54,354 bases of DNA from SIG205 sp045545595 (GTDB taxonomy: Bacteria > Bacillota_I > Bacilli_A > RF39 > UBA660): NCBI GenBank assembly GCA_045545595.1, contig JAZQBG010000025.1, forward strand, positions 1-54,354. Reading direction: 5' to 3'. The notes under the pieces were generated by a model. It saw only the letters and a program-made list of their open reading frames with translations, was not told where the DNA came from and searched no databases. The position numbers were made by a program, and so were the translations under genes. Below are positions 8,169 through 16,475 of this stretch, piece by piece; position 1 is the stretch's first letter; each line of letters opens with the position of its first letter.

Positions 8169-8412
8169 TTAGTATTTTCTTTTTAGTAATATTTAAATTT
8201 TTATTATTGTTAATATTAATATCATCATATTCTTCATATCCTTGTATATATTGATGCGATGAACAATAATAATTTTCATCATGCTTCAGACCAATAACAC
8301 AATCACCAGCACGAGGTCTATTAGGATCATCTTCTTCATATCTTTGCTCTTCCATGATTTCTTCTTCTAATTCAGGAGATATACTCCATTCACAATTTGC
8401 ACAACATTTCAT
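8158..8412 (-). CDS. Small cysteine-rich (probable zinc) protein
   Basis: The 84-residue product has five cysteines: Cys3, Cys4 and Cys7 in MKCCANCEW, Cys38 in AGDCVIGLKHD and Cys50 in YYCSSH. This spacing suggests a small metal-binding fold. The middle is acidic (ELEEEIMEEQRYEEDD) and the last 15 residues are Asn/Lys-rich. I cannot assign a family or function. It has its own terminator and lies between maf and hsp20. Confidence 0.6.
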   Translation of the reverse strand: MKCCANCEWSISPELEEEIMEEQRYEEDDPNRPRAGDCVIGLKHDENYYCSSHQYIQGYEEYDDININNNKNLNITKKKILKKD

Positions 8413-8448
8413 AATAAAACCACCTGTATAAATTATAACACAAAAAAT

Positions 8449-8468
8449 AGGATAGAAAAATCTATCCT
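8449..8468 (-). terminator. terminator of maf
   Basis: AGGATAGA / TCTATCCT with a 4-base loop, followed on the minus strand by ATTTTTTG, 20 bases past the maf stop. Confidence 0.8.
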
Positions 8469-8487
8469 TTGGGTATATATTTGTAAT

Positions 8488-9075
8488 TTATTTTAATTCA
8501 AAATCAGATAATTTATATCCTAATTTTATTAATTGTTTATATACTTTACTTGGAGATATCCCAAATACAGTATTGTAATCACCATTTACTTTATCTAAAA
8601 ATAGTGCGGCTTTTCCTAGAATTGCATATCCACATCTACTTAAAACATTAATTTCATTATCAACATACCATTTTATTTCATCATCAGATATGTTATTAAA
8701 TTTTACTTCAGCAACATCTTCGAAACTTATTTCTTTATTTTGATATAAATCTAATATAGTCACTCCAGTTATTGCTTTAGTTGTATTACCTGACATTTCT
8801 TTCATGTTGTTAAAAGCTTCTTCTTTTGTTTTTGGTTTTTCATATATTTTATCATTTGAAAAAATAATTGTATCCGCAGCAATAATTATCGCTTTTTCAT
8901 TTATTTGACTTTTTACTGAATTAGCATTTTGTTTAGATAAATCTTTTACATATTCTATAGGGTCTGATTCACTACTATCTTCGTCAACTAAACTGGTTAT
9001 AATTTCATATTTTAATCCAAGCATATCAAAAATATCACGTCTTTGTTTTGAACCAGATGCTAAAATTAATTTCAT
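8488..9075 (-). CDS. maf: Maf-family nucleotide pyrophosphatase
   Basis: A house-cleaning nucleoside triphosphate pyrophosphatase of the Maf/YhdE family that removes non-canonical or modified nucleotides; Maf overexpression inhibits septation in Bacillus subtilis. The 195-residue length fits. Visible motifs are LILASGSKQRRDIFDMLGL at the start (the family S-x-R-R signature), IIAADTIIF (the catalytic Asp region), YEKPKTKEEA, and YAILGKAALFLDKVNGDYNTVFGISP near the end. The product is cytoplasmic. The gene lies downstream of the flavin reductase-rubredoxin gene on the same strand. Confidence 0.93.
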   Translation of the reverse strand: MKLILASGSKQRRDIFDMLGLKYEIITSLVDEDSSESDPIEYVKDLSKQNANSVKSQINEKAIIIAADTIIFSNDKIYEKPKTKEEAFNNMKEMSGNTTKAITGVTILDLYQNKEISFEDVAEVKFNNISDDEIKWYVDNEINVLSRCGYAILGKAALFLDKVNGDYNTVFGISPSKVYKQLIKLGYKLSDFELK

Positions 9076-9103
9076 TTCACACCTCGAAATTGTTCTTTCT
9101 TTA

Positions 9104-9730
9104 TTAATTTACTTTTTCAAATGCAGATGCTGGTTGTTTGCATATTGGACAAACATAATCTTCTGGTAATTCATCCATTTTTACTTCATAACCACATATA
9201 CTGCATTTCCAAACTGTTTTTTTAGTTTGTTCTTTTTCTTCTACATAAGTTGGGGCATTTTTAGGACTCTTTAATTTTAATACTTCATGGTAATATTTAT
9301 AAGTCATTGGTGTGTCTTCTTTATAATTATCCATTGCGATTATTTCTCCTAAGAAAACAGTATGTGTACTTGTTTCCATTATGTCTATTACTTTACACAC
9401 AATATTACCACAACTATCAGTTAAAACTGGTAATCCTTCTAAATCAATAGTATCTACTTTTTTATATTTATCTACATCTTTACTAGTTTTATAACCAAAT
9501 GTACCAATTATTTCTGGATTTGTTTTTTCACTTAAAATTGATATACTAAATTTTTTAGTCTTTTTTATTACCGAATTAGTATAGTTATCATGATTTATAC
9601 TAACTGCAATAGTCTTAGGGTCACTAGTTATTTGAACTACAGTATTTGCAACACAACCCACACACTTTTCATCTTTTGAACCAATTATATACATTCCATA
9701 ACTTAAATTCCTTAATACTTTATTTTCCAT
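9104..9730 (-). CDS. Flavin reductase-rubredoxin fusion (Hrb-like)
   Basis: A 208-residue two-domain redox protein. Residues 1-150 are a flavin-reductase-like FMN-binding domain (NLSYGMYIIGSKD, NTVVQITSDPKTIAVSINHDNYT). Residues 165-208 are a rubredoxin domain with both iron-binding knuckles (KCSICGY and CPICKQ). This matches the high-molecular-weight rubredoxins of anaerobes, which pass electrons from NAD(P)H to flavodiiron proteins that reduce oxygen or nitric oxide. The ATG at 9730 begins one base after the fabG TAA, so the two genes are probably translationally coupled. It suggests an anaerobe coping with oxygen exposure. Confidence 0.9.
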   Translation of the reverse strand: MENKVLRNLSYGMYIIGSKDEKCVGCVANTVVQITSDPKTIAVSINHDNYTNSVIKKTKKFSISILSEKTNPEIIGTFGYKTSKDVDKYKKVDTIDLEGLPVLTDSCGNIVCKVIDIMETSTHTVFLGEIIAMDNYKEDTPMTYKYYHEVLKLKSPKNAPTYVEEKEQTKKTVWKCSICGYEVKMDELPEDYVCPICKQPASAFEKVN

Positions 9731-9731
9731 A

Positions 9732-10469
9732 TTAACTTCTTGCTGCTCCATCAACAGATAATATAGTACCAGTTACATAACTAGCCATAGGACTTGCTAA
9801 AAATAGGAATGCATTTGCGATATCTCTTGGTTCACCAATTCTACCTAATGGAATTGTTTTAATTAATGGTTCAATCATTTCTTTTGGAAGATTTGCTACC
9901 ATATCAGTATTTGTTATACCAGGTGCTACTGCATTAACTCTAATATTATATGGTCCTAATTCACGAGCCAAAGATTTAGTCATACCATTTACTGCAAATT
10001 TACTTGCAGGATATCCTACTCCTGATGGTTGACCATAAATACTCACCATTGAACTTGTATTTAGTATTACACCATTTTTTTGATTTTTCATATAAGGTAC
10101 TACTGCTTTTGTCATATTAAACATTGCATTAACATTTAAGTTCATAATGCTTTCAAATTCTTCACTAGTAGTATCTTCTATTTTTTTGTTTGCTGAGATA
10201 CCAGCATTATTAACTAATATATCAATATGTCCATATTTATCATTTATCTTTCTAATAACATTTTCTATTTCAGTAATATTATTTAAATCTGGATAATAAC
10301 CTTCTACTAAAATATTTTCTTTTTTTAACTTTTCTACTGCCTTAGTTACTGTTTCTTCTCTTGAACCAAATAATATAACTTTAGCATTGTTCTTACTAAA
10401 TAATCTTACTGTTTCTAAACCAATTCCCCTAGTTCCGCCTGTAATAATTGCAACTTTTCCATATAACAT
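9732..10469 (-). CDS. fabG: SDR-family 3-oxoacyl-ACP reductase-like protein
   Basis: A 245-residue short-chain dehydrogenase of the FabG type; FabG reduces 3-oxoacyl-ACP with NADPH in fatty acid elongation. The cofactor motif TGGTRGIG starts near residue 10, NNAG follows near residue 87, and the catalytic Ser-Tyr-Lys are in NTSSMVSIYG and YPASKFAVNG. The end (FLFLASPMASYVTGTILSVDG) is typical. No other fab genes are adjacent, so another SDR substrate is possible. It shares a transcript with the flavin reductase-rubredoxin gene. Confidence 0.8.
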   Translation of the reverse strand: MLYGKVAIITGGTRGIGLETVRLFSKNNAKVILFGSREETVTKAVEKLKKENILVEGYYPDLNNITEIENVIRKINDKYGHIDILVNNAGISANKKIEDTTSEEFESIMNLNVNAMFNMTKAVVPYMKNQKNGVILNTSSMVSIYGQPSGVGYPASKFAVNGMTKSLARELGPYNIRVNAVAPGITNTDMVANLPKEMIEPLIKTIPLGRIGEPRDIANAFLFLASPMASYVTGTILSVDGAARS

Positions 10470-10480
10470 TTTAATTCCTC

Positions 10481-12520
10481 CTATATTTTTTTCTTTAATA
10501 TTCTTGTTGTGTTTAATATTGTAAGTAATGTAACTCCAGTATCAGCAAATACTGCTTGCCACATTGAAGCTATCCCTAATGTACTTAATATTAACACCAA
10601 AACTTTAACTCCTATCGCAAAGATAAGATTTTGTTTTATTATTTTATTTGTATATTTTGATATTTTAATACCATCATATATTTTCTTTAATTCATCTGTC
10701 ATAATAACTACATCTGAAGCTTCTATTGCAGAGGCACTACCAACTCCACCCATAGAAATTCCAACATCAGCTAATGCAAGTGATGGTGCATCATTAATAC
10801 CGTCTCCTACAAAAGCAGTTTTAGTTGTATTACTAATTTCGCTATCTAATAAATTATATTTATCTTCAGGCAATAGTTCATACATAACTTCATCAATTCC
10901 TAATTTTTTTGATATATCAAACGCAATATCTTTACTATCACCAGTAAACATCTTAGTTATAATACCTTTTTTTTTAAGATTAATAATTGTCTTTTTAGCA
11001 TCTTTTTTAATACCATCTATTAGTGACAATTTTGAGATTATTTTATCATCAATACTAAGATATATATCGCTAGATTTTTCTGTTGATTTACAGAAACCTG
11101 ATGAACCTATTTTTATTTTATTATCTTCTAGTTCATAACTTATACCTTTTCCAGTTATTTCTTTATAGTTTTTAATATCATTTGTATTAACTTTAATGTT
11201 AAATATATTTATTATAGATTTAGCTATAGGATGATTAGATAATTTCTCACCCATAACATATAATTTTATAATATCTTTTTCTTTATAGTTATCATCTAAT
11301 ATTTCAAGTTTATAATCACTAAAATTACCAGTAGTAAGTGTACCTGTTTTATCAAAAATTATTTTATCTATCCTGCCTAAAATATCTAAGTAATCACTAC
11401 CCTTTATTAGTATTCCTTCTTTTGAAGCTTTACCAATTCCAGAAAAATAACTTAATGGAACAGATATCGCAATCGCACAAGGGCAAGATATTACTAAGAA
11501 CACTAAAGCTCTATATATTGATTCACTAAAACTTACGTTAAACAATGGTAAAACTAGCGCAGTAAAAATAGCAAGAATAAGAACTACTGGAGTATAAACT
11601 TTGGCTGCTTTAGCAACAAAAGTTTCTGTTTTAGCTTTTCTATCAGTTGCTGTTTCTACTAAATCCAATATTTTAGAAACAGTACTATCACTATAAAGAT
11701 TAGTAACTTTTAGTTCAATAAGACCACTAGTATTTACTGAACCAGATAATACTTTATTTTTAATATTAACTTCTTTTAATTTACTTTCACCGGTTAGTGC
11801 TGAAACATTAAGTTTAGCACTACCTTTAACTACAATACCATCTAATGGAACTTTTTCTCCTTGCTTAATAACTATTATATCTCCAATTTTAACTTCTTCT
11901 GGATTAACTTTTATATAATCTTTTTCCTTTTTTAAATTAGCATATTCTGGTCTTATATCCATAAGTTCACTAATTGATTTACGTGAGTTGTTTATTGCAA
12001 CACCTTCTAAAATTTTACCTATCTCATAAAGAATTATTACCATTAAGCCTTCACTAACATTGTTTGTAAAGTAAGCACCAATACAAGATATAGTTACTAG
12101 TAAATTTTCATTTATTGTTTTAGATCTAATTAGTAGTTTTACTGCATTATTTATAGTTCTTAAAAGTAATATTAAGTATCCGAAGATAATTAATATTTGT
12201 GAAAAACTCCCTTTAAAAACAAACATACCTAATAATGAAAAAATACTACCTATAACTAATCTTGATATATCAAATATAGTTTTATTCTTCGTTTCTGTAT
12301 TTTCATTTAATTCTAAAATATTAACTGTTGGTTCAATCTTTTTAACTATATTAGTAACATACTCTTTTACACCACTTTTCATGTTTGTTTCAAGTGTAAC
12401 AGTTAATTTTGAAAAGTTAACACTAGCACTAACTATATTATTATCTTCATTTAGCTTATGTTCTATTTTATTTGCGCAATTCGCACAATCTAAATTACTT
12501 AATTTGTACTTATACTTCAT
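10481..12520 (-). CDS. Zn/Cd-type P1B ATPase (CadA/ZntA-like)
   Basis: A 679-residue heavy-metal-exporting P-type ATPase in the inner membrane. The N-terminal metal-binding domain has CxxC (Cys12, Cys15, LDCANCANK). The family motifs are present: TGES in the actuator domain, SCPCAIAIS in the transmembrane metal site, DKTGTLT (phosphorylated Asp), HP in SNHPIAKSI, and GDGINDAPSLALADVG. The CPC motif plus the SmtB-like regulator upstream point to Zn2+/Cd2+ (possibly Pb2+) rather than copper. The start overlaps the end of the arsR gene by 11 bases, so both are made from one metal-induced transcript. Confidence 0.92.
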   Translation of the reverse strand: MKYKYKLSNLDCANCANKIEHKLNEDNNIVSASVNFSKLTVTLETNMKSGVKEYVTNIVKKIEPTVNILELNENTETKNKTIFDISRLVIGSIFSLLGMFVFKGSFSQILIIFGYLILLLRTINNAVKLLIRSKTINENLLVTISCIGAYFTNNVSEGLMVIILYEIGKILEGVAINNSRKSISELMDIRPEYANLKKEKDYIKVNPEEVKIGDIIVIKQGEKVPLDGIVVKGSAKLNVSALTGESKLKEVNIKNKVLSGSVNTSGLIELKVTNLYSDSTVSKILDLVETATDRKAKTETFVAKAAKVYTPVVLILAIFTALVLPLFNVSFSESIYRALVFLVISCPCAIAISVPLSYFSGIGKASKEGILIKGSDYLDILGRIDKIIFDKTGTLTTGNFSDYKLEILDDNYKEKDIIKLYVMGEKLSNHPIAKSIINIFNIKVNTNDIKNYKEITGKGISYELEDNKIKIGSSGFCKSTEKSSDIYLSIDDKIISKLSLIDGIKKDAKKTIINLKKKGIITKMFTGDSKDIAFDISKKLGIDEVMYELLPEDKYNLLDSEISNTTKTAFVGDGINDAPSLALADVGISMGGVGSASAIEASDVVIMTDELKKIYDGIKISKYTNKIIKQNLIFAIGVKVLVLILSTLGIASMWQAVFADTGVTLLTILNTTRILKKKI

Positions 12521-12803
12521 TTATATGTTCACATCCTAATACAAAAATTTTTTCCACATGATCATCAGCTAAAGAATAGTAAATAAGATTTCCTTCTTTT
12601 CTATATTTTACTAACTTTGACCCTTTCAATATTCTAAGTTGATGAGAGACTGCTGACTGACTAACATTGATTTTTTCTGATATATCATTAACGCACAATT
12701 CTGAATTAATAAGTACATTAATAATTTTAACTCTCGTTGAATCTCCAAAGATTTTAAATAACTCTGACAAATCTATTATTCTGTCTTCATCTAAGAGTAT
12801 CAT
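12510..12803 (-). CDS. ArsR/SmtB-family metal-sensing repressor
   Basis: A 97-residue winged-helix repressor of the ArsR/SmtB family. It has the recognition-helix region VNDISEKINVSQSAVSHQLRILKGSKLV and the beta-wing YRKEGNLIYYSL. The C-terminal helix has D-x-H-x10-H-x2-E (ADDHVEKIFVLGCEHINE), which lines up with the alpha5 zinc site of SmtB (Asp104, His106, His117, Glu120). The usual alpha3 CxC site is absent (ELCVNDIS has one Cys). It should therefore sense Zn2+. The ATG at 12803 is chosen because GAGGG precedes it; the earlier in-frame ATG lies inside the operator and at the transcription start. Confidence 0.9.
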   Translation of the reverse strand: MILLDEDRIIDLSELFKIFGDSTRVKIINVLINSELCVNDISEKINVSQSAVSHQLRILKGSKLVKYRKEGNLIYYSLADDHVEKIFVLGCEHINEV

Positions 12804-12817
12804 TTTATCACCCTCTC

Positions 12818-12839
12818 TATATGAGTAATTGTTCATATA
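12818..12839. promoter_or_regulatory. ArsR-type operator (perfect palindrome)
   Basis: TATATGA-N8-TCATATA, a 22-bp dyad of the ArsR/SmtB operator type (TGAA...TTCA-like). It sits over the predicted transcription start of the arsR-ATPase operon, the ideal place for autorepression relieved by zinc. Confidence 0.75.
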
Positions 12840-12844
12840 TTAAT

Positions 12845-12874
12845 ATTATATGTTATAAGTATAGTGTATGTCAA
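12845..12874 (-). promoter_or_regulatory. sigma-A promoter of the zinc efflux operon
   Basis: TTGACA (12869-12874), an 18-base spacer and TATAAT (12845-12850) on the minus strand; the operator begins about 6 bases downstream of the -10 box. Confidence 0.75.
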
Positions 12875-12883
12875 TAACAAAAA

Positions 12884-12906
12884 AGATATCAGTAAATTTG
12901 ATATCT
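12884..12906 (-). terminator. terminator after the deoxyribosyltransferase-like gene
   Basis: AGATATCA / TGATATCT stem with a 7-base loop and TTTTTT downstream on the minus strand. It overlaps the stop of the gene at 12905-13228 and insulates it from the zinc operon promoter. Confidence 0.75.
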
Positions 12907-13228
12907 ATTGTTCCATATATGTTATTTTCTTATTATGTTTTTTAGCAAATTCTATTTCGCTTCTAGTTGATTCACTAATGTATTTATTTTTATTTATAAC
13001 GTATATCTCATCTGACATTAATATACGCCTTTTGTGCATATCATCCATCATTTCTTTTACTCCAGGTTGCCATACTTCATCATCACCTGAATGTCCAAAT
13101 AACCCAACAGTAATTACTATATTTCCTTTTAAAGTTAATTCTTTTTGTACTCTAATAAAATCATCTTTAAATTTTGTACTTCCGCATAATGTAATTACAG
13201 GATATTCTTTAGGTATTAATTCATTCAT
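12905..13228 (-). CDS. Nucleoside 2-deoxyribosyltransferase-like protein
   Basis: A 107-residue cytoplasmic protein resembling the nucleoside 2-deoxyribosyltransferase superfamily. It has the start ITLCGSTKFKDDF (family pattern of a beta strand then GS and a basic residue), FGHSGDDEVW in the middle and a Rossmann-like end (SDEIYVINKNKYISESTRSEIEFAKKHNKKI) with the conserved S-x-G/S-T-x-x-E-I helix. Members cleave or exchange N-glycosidic bonds of deoxynucleosides, or are uncharacterised. It starts 2 bases after murD ends, so it is probably the last gene of the murL-murD operon. Confidence 0.7.
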   Translation of the reverse strand: MNELIPKEYPVITLCGSTKFKDDFIRVQKELTLKGNIVITVGLFGHSGDDEVWQPGVKEMMDDMHKRRILMSDEIYVINKNKYISESTRSEIEFAKKHNKKITYMEQ

Positions 13229-13230
13229 AA

Positions 13231-14526
13231 TTAATTTCCCTCTTTTCCATATTGTCTAACCAATTCTTTGAAATGTTCCCCTCTTTTTTCAAAGTTTAAA
13301 TAAAATCCATAACTTGCTGCGGCTGGAGATAATAAACATACACTATTCTTCTTTGTATATTGATATGATAATTTAACAGCTTCTTCCATATCATTAGCTA
13401 AAAGAAGAGTTTTATTGTTTGGAATAGTTTCAAAAATTTTCATCATTCTCTCTTGGGTATTTGGCAACAAAATTATGTTCTCAACCATACTTTCACATAA
13501 GAATTCAATTAAACTTTGATAATCCAATCCTCTATCCATTCCACCTACAATGATTGTATTTACATTTTTTAAATTACTAACTGCATTCATTACTGCTTCT
13601 TGAGCAGTTGCGATAGAATCATTATAAAAAGTAATATCTTTATATGTACCAACTAATTCTAACCTATGTTCAAGTGGTTCAAAACTTTTTACACTATTTA
13701 ATGCATCCTTATATTCAACACCAACTAGTTTAGTTGCTAAAAGTGCTGTAACAATATTCTTTTTATTGTGGTCACCAATTAATTTAGTTTCAATATCATC
13801 TAGATTAATATTTATATCATTAGAATTAATAAATATTTTGTTAGTTGACAAATTATTTAATTCTTCTTCACTAATATATTTTCCTACATCACCATAAATT
13901 AAATAATCATTGTCTGTTTGATATTTATATATATTTTTTTTGCATTGTACATATTCATTCATACCAGCATAATGGTCTAAATGTTCTTGATATACATTAA
14001 GTAAAATTGCAATAGATGGGCTTGCTTTTACGTATTCTAATTGATGGCATGATAACTCATAAACAATTATTGAATCTTTATTTATTTTATCTATTACGTC
14101 AAAACAAGGTACTCCTATATTTCCAACTAAAAATGAATCTTTATTATTGTTAATCAAAATATGATGTATTAAAGAAGAAGTAGTACTTTTTCCTTTAGTA
14201 CCAGTAATACCAATTATTGTATTATCGCAAAATCTTAAAAATAAATCTGTTAATGATGTAATATTATCACGTGTTGAATTATAATCTTTTAAAATAATTC
14301 CTGGTGATTTAATTACTATATCGTGTTCTTTTATAGAATCTAAATAATTTTCACCTACATATTTTTTTACGTTATCTGGAACTGCAACATCATGTAAATC
14401 AGCTATTGATATTTCTGAATTTTTAATGTTTTCTTTTATAAATTTATAAGCAGACTTACCTTCTCTACCATAACCTAAAATTAATATTTTCTTATTTTCT
14501 AAAAATTCGATTATCTTATTTTTCAT
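13231..14526 (-). CDS. murD: UDP-MurNAc-L-alanine glutamate ligase (MurD / MurD2-like)
   Basis: A cytoplasmic Mur ligase that adds glutamate to UDP-MurNAc-L-Ala in an ATP-dependent step of peptidoglycan synthesis. The 431 residues show the N-terminal Rossmann domain (KILILGYGREGKSAY), the ATP loop GITGTKGKSTTSS, the central NVYQEHLDHYAGMNEY motif, and the C-terminal domain with YNDSIATAQEAV and GGMDRGLDY. Because the gene overlaps a murL-like gene by 11 bases, the enzyme may accept L-Glu as MurD2 does in Xanthomonas. Sequence inspection alone cannot decide D-Glu versus L-Glu. Confidence 0.93.
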   Translation of the reverse strand: MKNKIIEFLENKKILILGYGREGKSAYKFIKENIKNSEISIADLHDVAVPDNVKKYVGENYLDSIKEHDIVIKSPGIILKDYNSTRDNITSLTDLFLRFCDNTIIGITGTKGKSTTSSLIHHILINNNKDSFLVGNIGVPCFDVIDKINKDSIIVYELSCHQLEYVKASPSIAILLNVYQEHLDHYAGMNEYVQCKKNIYKYQTDNDYLIYGDVGKYISEEELNNLSTNKIFINSNDININLDDIETKLIGDHNKKNIVTALLATKLVGVEYKDALNSVKSFEPLEHRLELVGTYKDITFYNDSIATAQEAVMNAVSNLKNVNTIIVGGMDRGLDYQSLIEFLCESMVENIILLPNTQERMMKIFETIPNNKTLLLANDMEEAVKLSYQYTKKNSVCLLSPAAASYGFYLNFEKRGEHFKELVRQYGKEGN

Positions 14527-15862
14527 CTTTATCCCTACTTACTAATTTTAAAAACTCATCATTAATAAAGTTATTTTCATTAAAGTAATTTTCAACATCA
14601 TATGTTTTGTTTTCTTTATACAAATTATTTTTATAATATTCTAATAGTGCAGGTAACTTATCATATTTTTCGATTGATAATTTTAAAGCATAATCTATTT
14701 CTTCTTTTGTACCAACACATTCAAAGGGTTTATCGTAATTATCAGATACCAATCCTAATAAAATATCTTTATACTTCATATCTTCTAACATGTCACATCC
14801 AATAACTTCTTTTAATTTTTCTTGACTTATAAAAGGATATAACATAATTGTAACATATAAGCATTTAGCACAATTACCACACCAAACATTAGTTTTACTA
14901 CCTACATTACAACTTCTAAAAACATTTAAATATTGTGGAGTCTTTAAAAATTCTTTTATAATTTGATATTCATTCCAACATCTTAATAAACTAAAATATT
15001 CTATATGTGGACTAAAATATTTAAAACAATATTCTCTAAAATCTTTTTCAAACTCAAAACTTTTTGAATATTGGTGATTAACATTTGTATCTTTAACATT
15101 TGATTCATTTGCGCTAGCCTCATTTGAGAGAACAATATATTTTTTATTATTTAAATAAGCCATAATATAAGAAGCAAAGGCCAAACAAGAAGAAAAAGGA
15201 ACGTGACCATTATAAAAACCTTCATTATTTAGTTGTAACATTAAAGGATCAAGTGTGACATTAAATGATAATATATCTTCTGTAGTGTATCCAGCAGTTA
15301 ATATTGTATCTTTACTTGCAATATCTTCTGGATATATATTTCTCTTATATAACAAACATTTATTGTTAGTTCTTTCTTCTCTTAGTAACTCAAGAGTAAC
15401 AATAGAGTCTTTTCCTCCACCAATTGGAATTAAATTCCCACTAAATGTATCTCTAATTGGGTGTAATTCATTTTTTTTGTCTATTGTCGTAATAGTTAAA
15501 AACTCATCATAAGATATTTCCAAGTTATTTCTATATAGTAATTCCCCTAATCCATTGTAGAATAGCTTTTTAAAAAATTCTTTTTGAGTTTTATCTAAGA
15601 AACCACATTTTATTATAAAATTTTTACTGCACGTAAGCTTATAATAATTAATAGCGTTTATAATTCCAAAATTAAAAAATAAATGTTTTAAAAACTCTGA
15701 ATCAATATTAGTATTTGTTATATTTTCTTTTTCTATAAATACTGTCGGTTTAAATATAAAATCGTTTATTTTATAAACGTATTGAACCTCTAAACCATTC
15801 TCATTATTATTAATAGTAAAATCTTCGAAAATAAATGAAGTATATTTTTCTCTTAAAATCAT
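14516..15862 (-). CDS. murL: MurL-like UDP-MurNAc-L-Ala-L-Glu epimerase
   Basis: A 448-residue protein that I assign to MurL, the ATP-dependent enzyme that epimerises the terminal L-Glu of UDP-MurNAc-L-Ala-L-Glu to D-Glu (characterised in Xanthomonas oryzae together with MurD2). Supporting features are length, the nucleotide-binding PP-loop-like motif GGGKDS (about residues 148-153) after IPI, the region PFSSCLAFASYIMAYLNNKKYIVLSNEASANESN, a cysteine cluster (C-x10-C-x2-C-x2-C in SCNVGSKTNVWCGNCAKC), and direct overlap with murD. The GGAG 9 bases before ATG 15862 decides the start. A QueC/ExsB-like PP-loop enzyme of another function is the main alternative. Confidence 0.75.
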   Translation of the reverse strand: MILREKYTSFIFEDFTINNNENGLEVQYVYKINDFIFKPTVFIEKENITNTNIDSEFLKHLFFNFGIINAINYYKLTCSKNFIIKCGFLDKTQKEFFKKLFYNGLGELLYRNNLEISYDEFLTITTIDKKNELHPIRDTFSGNLIPIGGGKDSIVTLELLREERTNNKCLLYKRNIYPEDIASKDTILTAGYTTEDILSFNVTLDPLMLQLNNEGFYNGHVPFSSCLAFASYIMAYLNNKKYIVLSNEASANESNVKDTNVNHQYSKSFEFEKDFREYCFKYFSPHIEYFSLLRCWNEYQIIKEFLKTPQYLNVFRSCNVGSKTNVWCGNCAKCLYVTIMLYPFISQEKLKEVIGCDMLEDMKYKDILLGLVSDNYDKPFECVGTKEEIDYALKLSIEKYDKLPALLEYYKNNLYKENKTYDVENYFNENNFINDEFLKLVSRDKDEK

Positions 15863-15899
15863 TTTTTTCAACTCCTATAATTAAAATACATCTATATTA

Positions 15900-15929
15900 A
15901 TTATACACCATAAATGATTATTTTTACAA
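15900..15929 (-). promoter_or_regulatory. sigma-A promoter of the murL-murD operon
   Basis: TTGTAA (15924-15929), an 18-base spacer and TATAAT (15900-15905) on the minus strand, about 38 bases before the murL start. Confidence 0.6.
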
Positions 15930-15941
15930 AATTAATTGATG

Positions 15942-15974
15942 AAAAAACGTTTCTTACACTAAAGAAACGTTTTT
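15942..15974. terminator. strong terminator after the ferritin-like gene
   Basis: AAAAAACGTTTCTT and AAGAAACGTTTTT form a 13-bp stem with a 7-base loop just past the stop of the gene at 15978-16409. A/T tracts lie on both sides, so it can work in either direction. Confidence 0.85.
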
Positions 15975-15977
15975 ATA

Positions 15978-16409
15978 TTATAAATATTCTTTTAAAACTT
16001 CTACACTTTTTTCTTGCATAGTTACATATTCAGAAACAATATCACTTACTTCTTTATCAAGATTTTTATTATTTAATATTTTTTTACCTTCTATTATACC
16101 CATATTAACACCTTGTAATAATAACTCAGTAATTTTTGAATTACTTTTATCCATCATGGTTTTCATTTCTATTCCATACCATGTCATAGCCTTATTCATG
16201 GCGCTGGTCTCATGAGGTTTTCCATCATTATATTTTGGATATATTTCTTCAATACGTTTAGCGATTTCTTGATATTGTTCATATTCTGCATCTAATACAT
16301 CTTTTAATTTTTGATCTTCTACTTTCTCTCTTACAAAGTGTATAGCATCTTTACCCATACAGGCACCTTTGTGTATTTCATCTAATGCATTAATATCTTC
16401 TTTTTCCAT
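15978..16409 (-). CDS. DUF2383-like four-helix protein
   Basis: A 143-residue all-helical soluble protein that looks like the DUF2383/ferritin-like four-helix bundles found in gut Bacillota (EDINALDEIHKGACMGKDAIHFV, then YPKYNDGKPHETSAMNKAMTWYGIEMKTMMDKSNSKI). The conserved pattern H/E residues could hold metal, but I do not see a complete ferritin di-iron set (two ExxH pairs). The role is unknown. The ATG at 16409 follows TAGGAGG by 10 bases; an in-frame start 17 codons upstream lacks an SD. It has its own terminator. Confidence 0.65.
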   Translation of the reverse strand: MEKEDINALDEIHKGACMGKDAIHFVREKVEDQKLKDVLDAEYEQYQEIAKRIEEIYPKYNDGKPHETSAMNKAMTWYGIEMKTMMDKSNSKITELLLQGVNMGIIEGKKILNNKNLDKEVSDIVSEYVTMQEKSVEVLKEYL

Positions 16410-16475
16410 ATTAATCATCCTCCTACACATAATATGGAAAATTTTTAGAAATTTATTCATGCATTAATTATTAAA

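Noticed and set aside
10509..11138. 209-codon open frame on the plus strand opposite the P1B ATPase
   Set aside because: Antisense shadow of a certain gene, no SD, composition (Ser/Ile-rich) typical of reversed AT-rich coding sequence.
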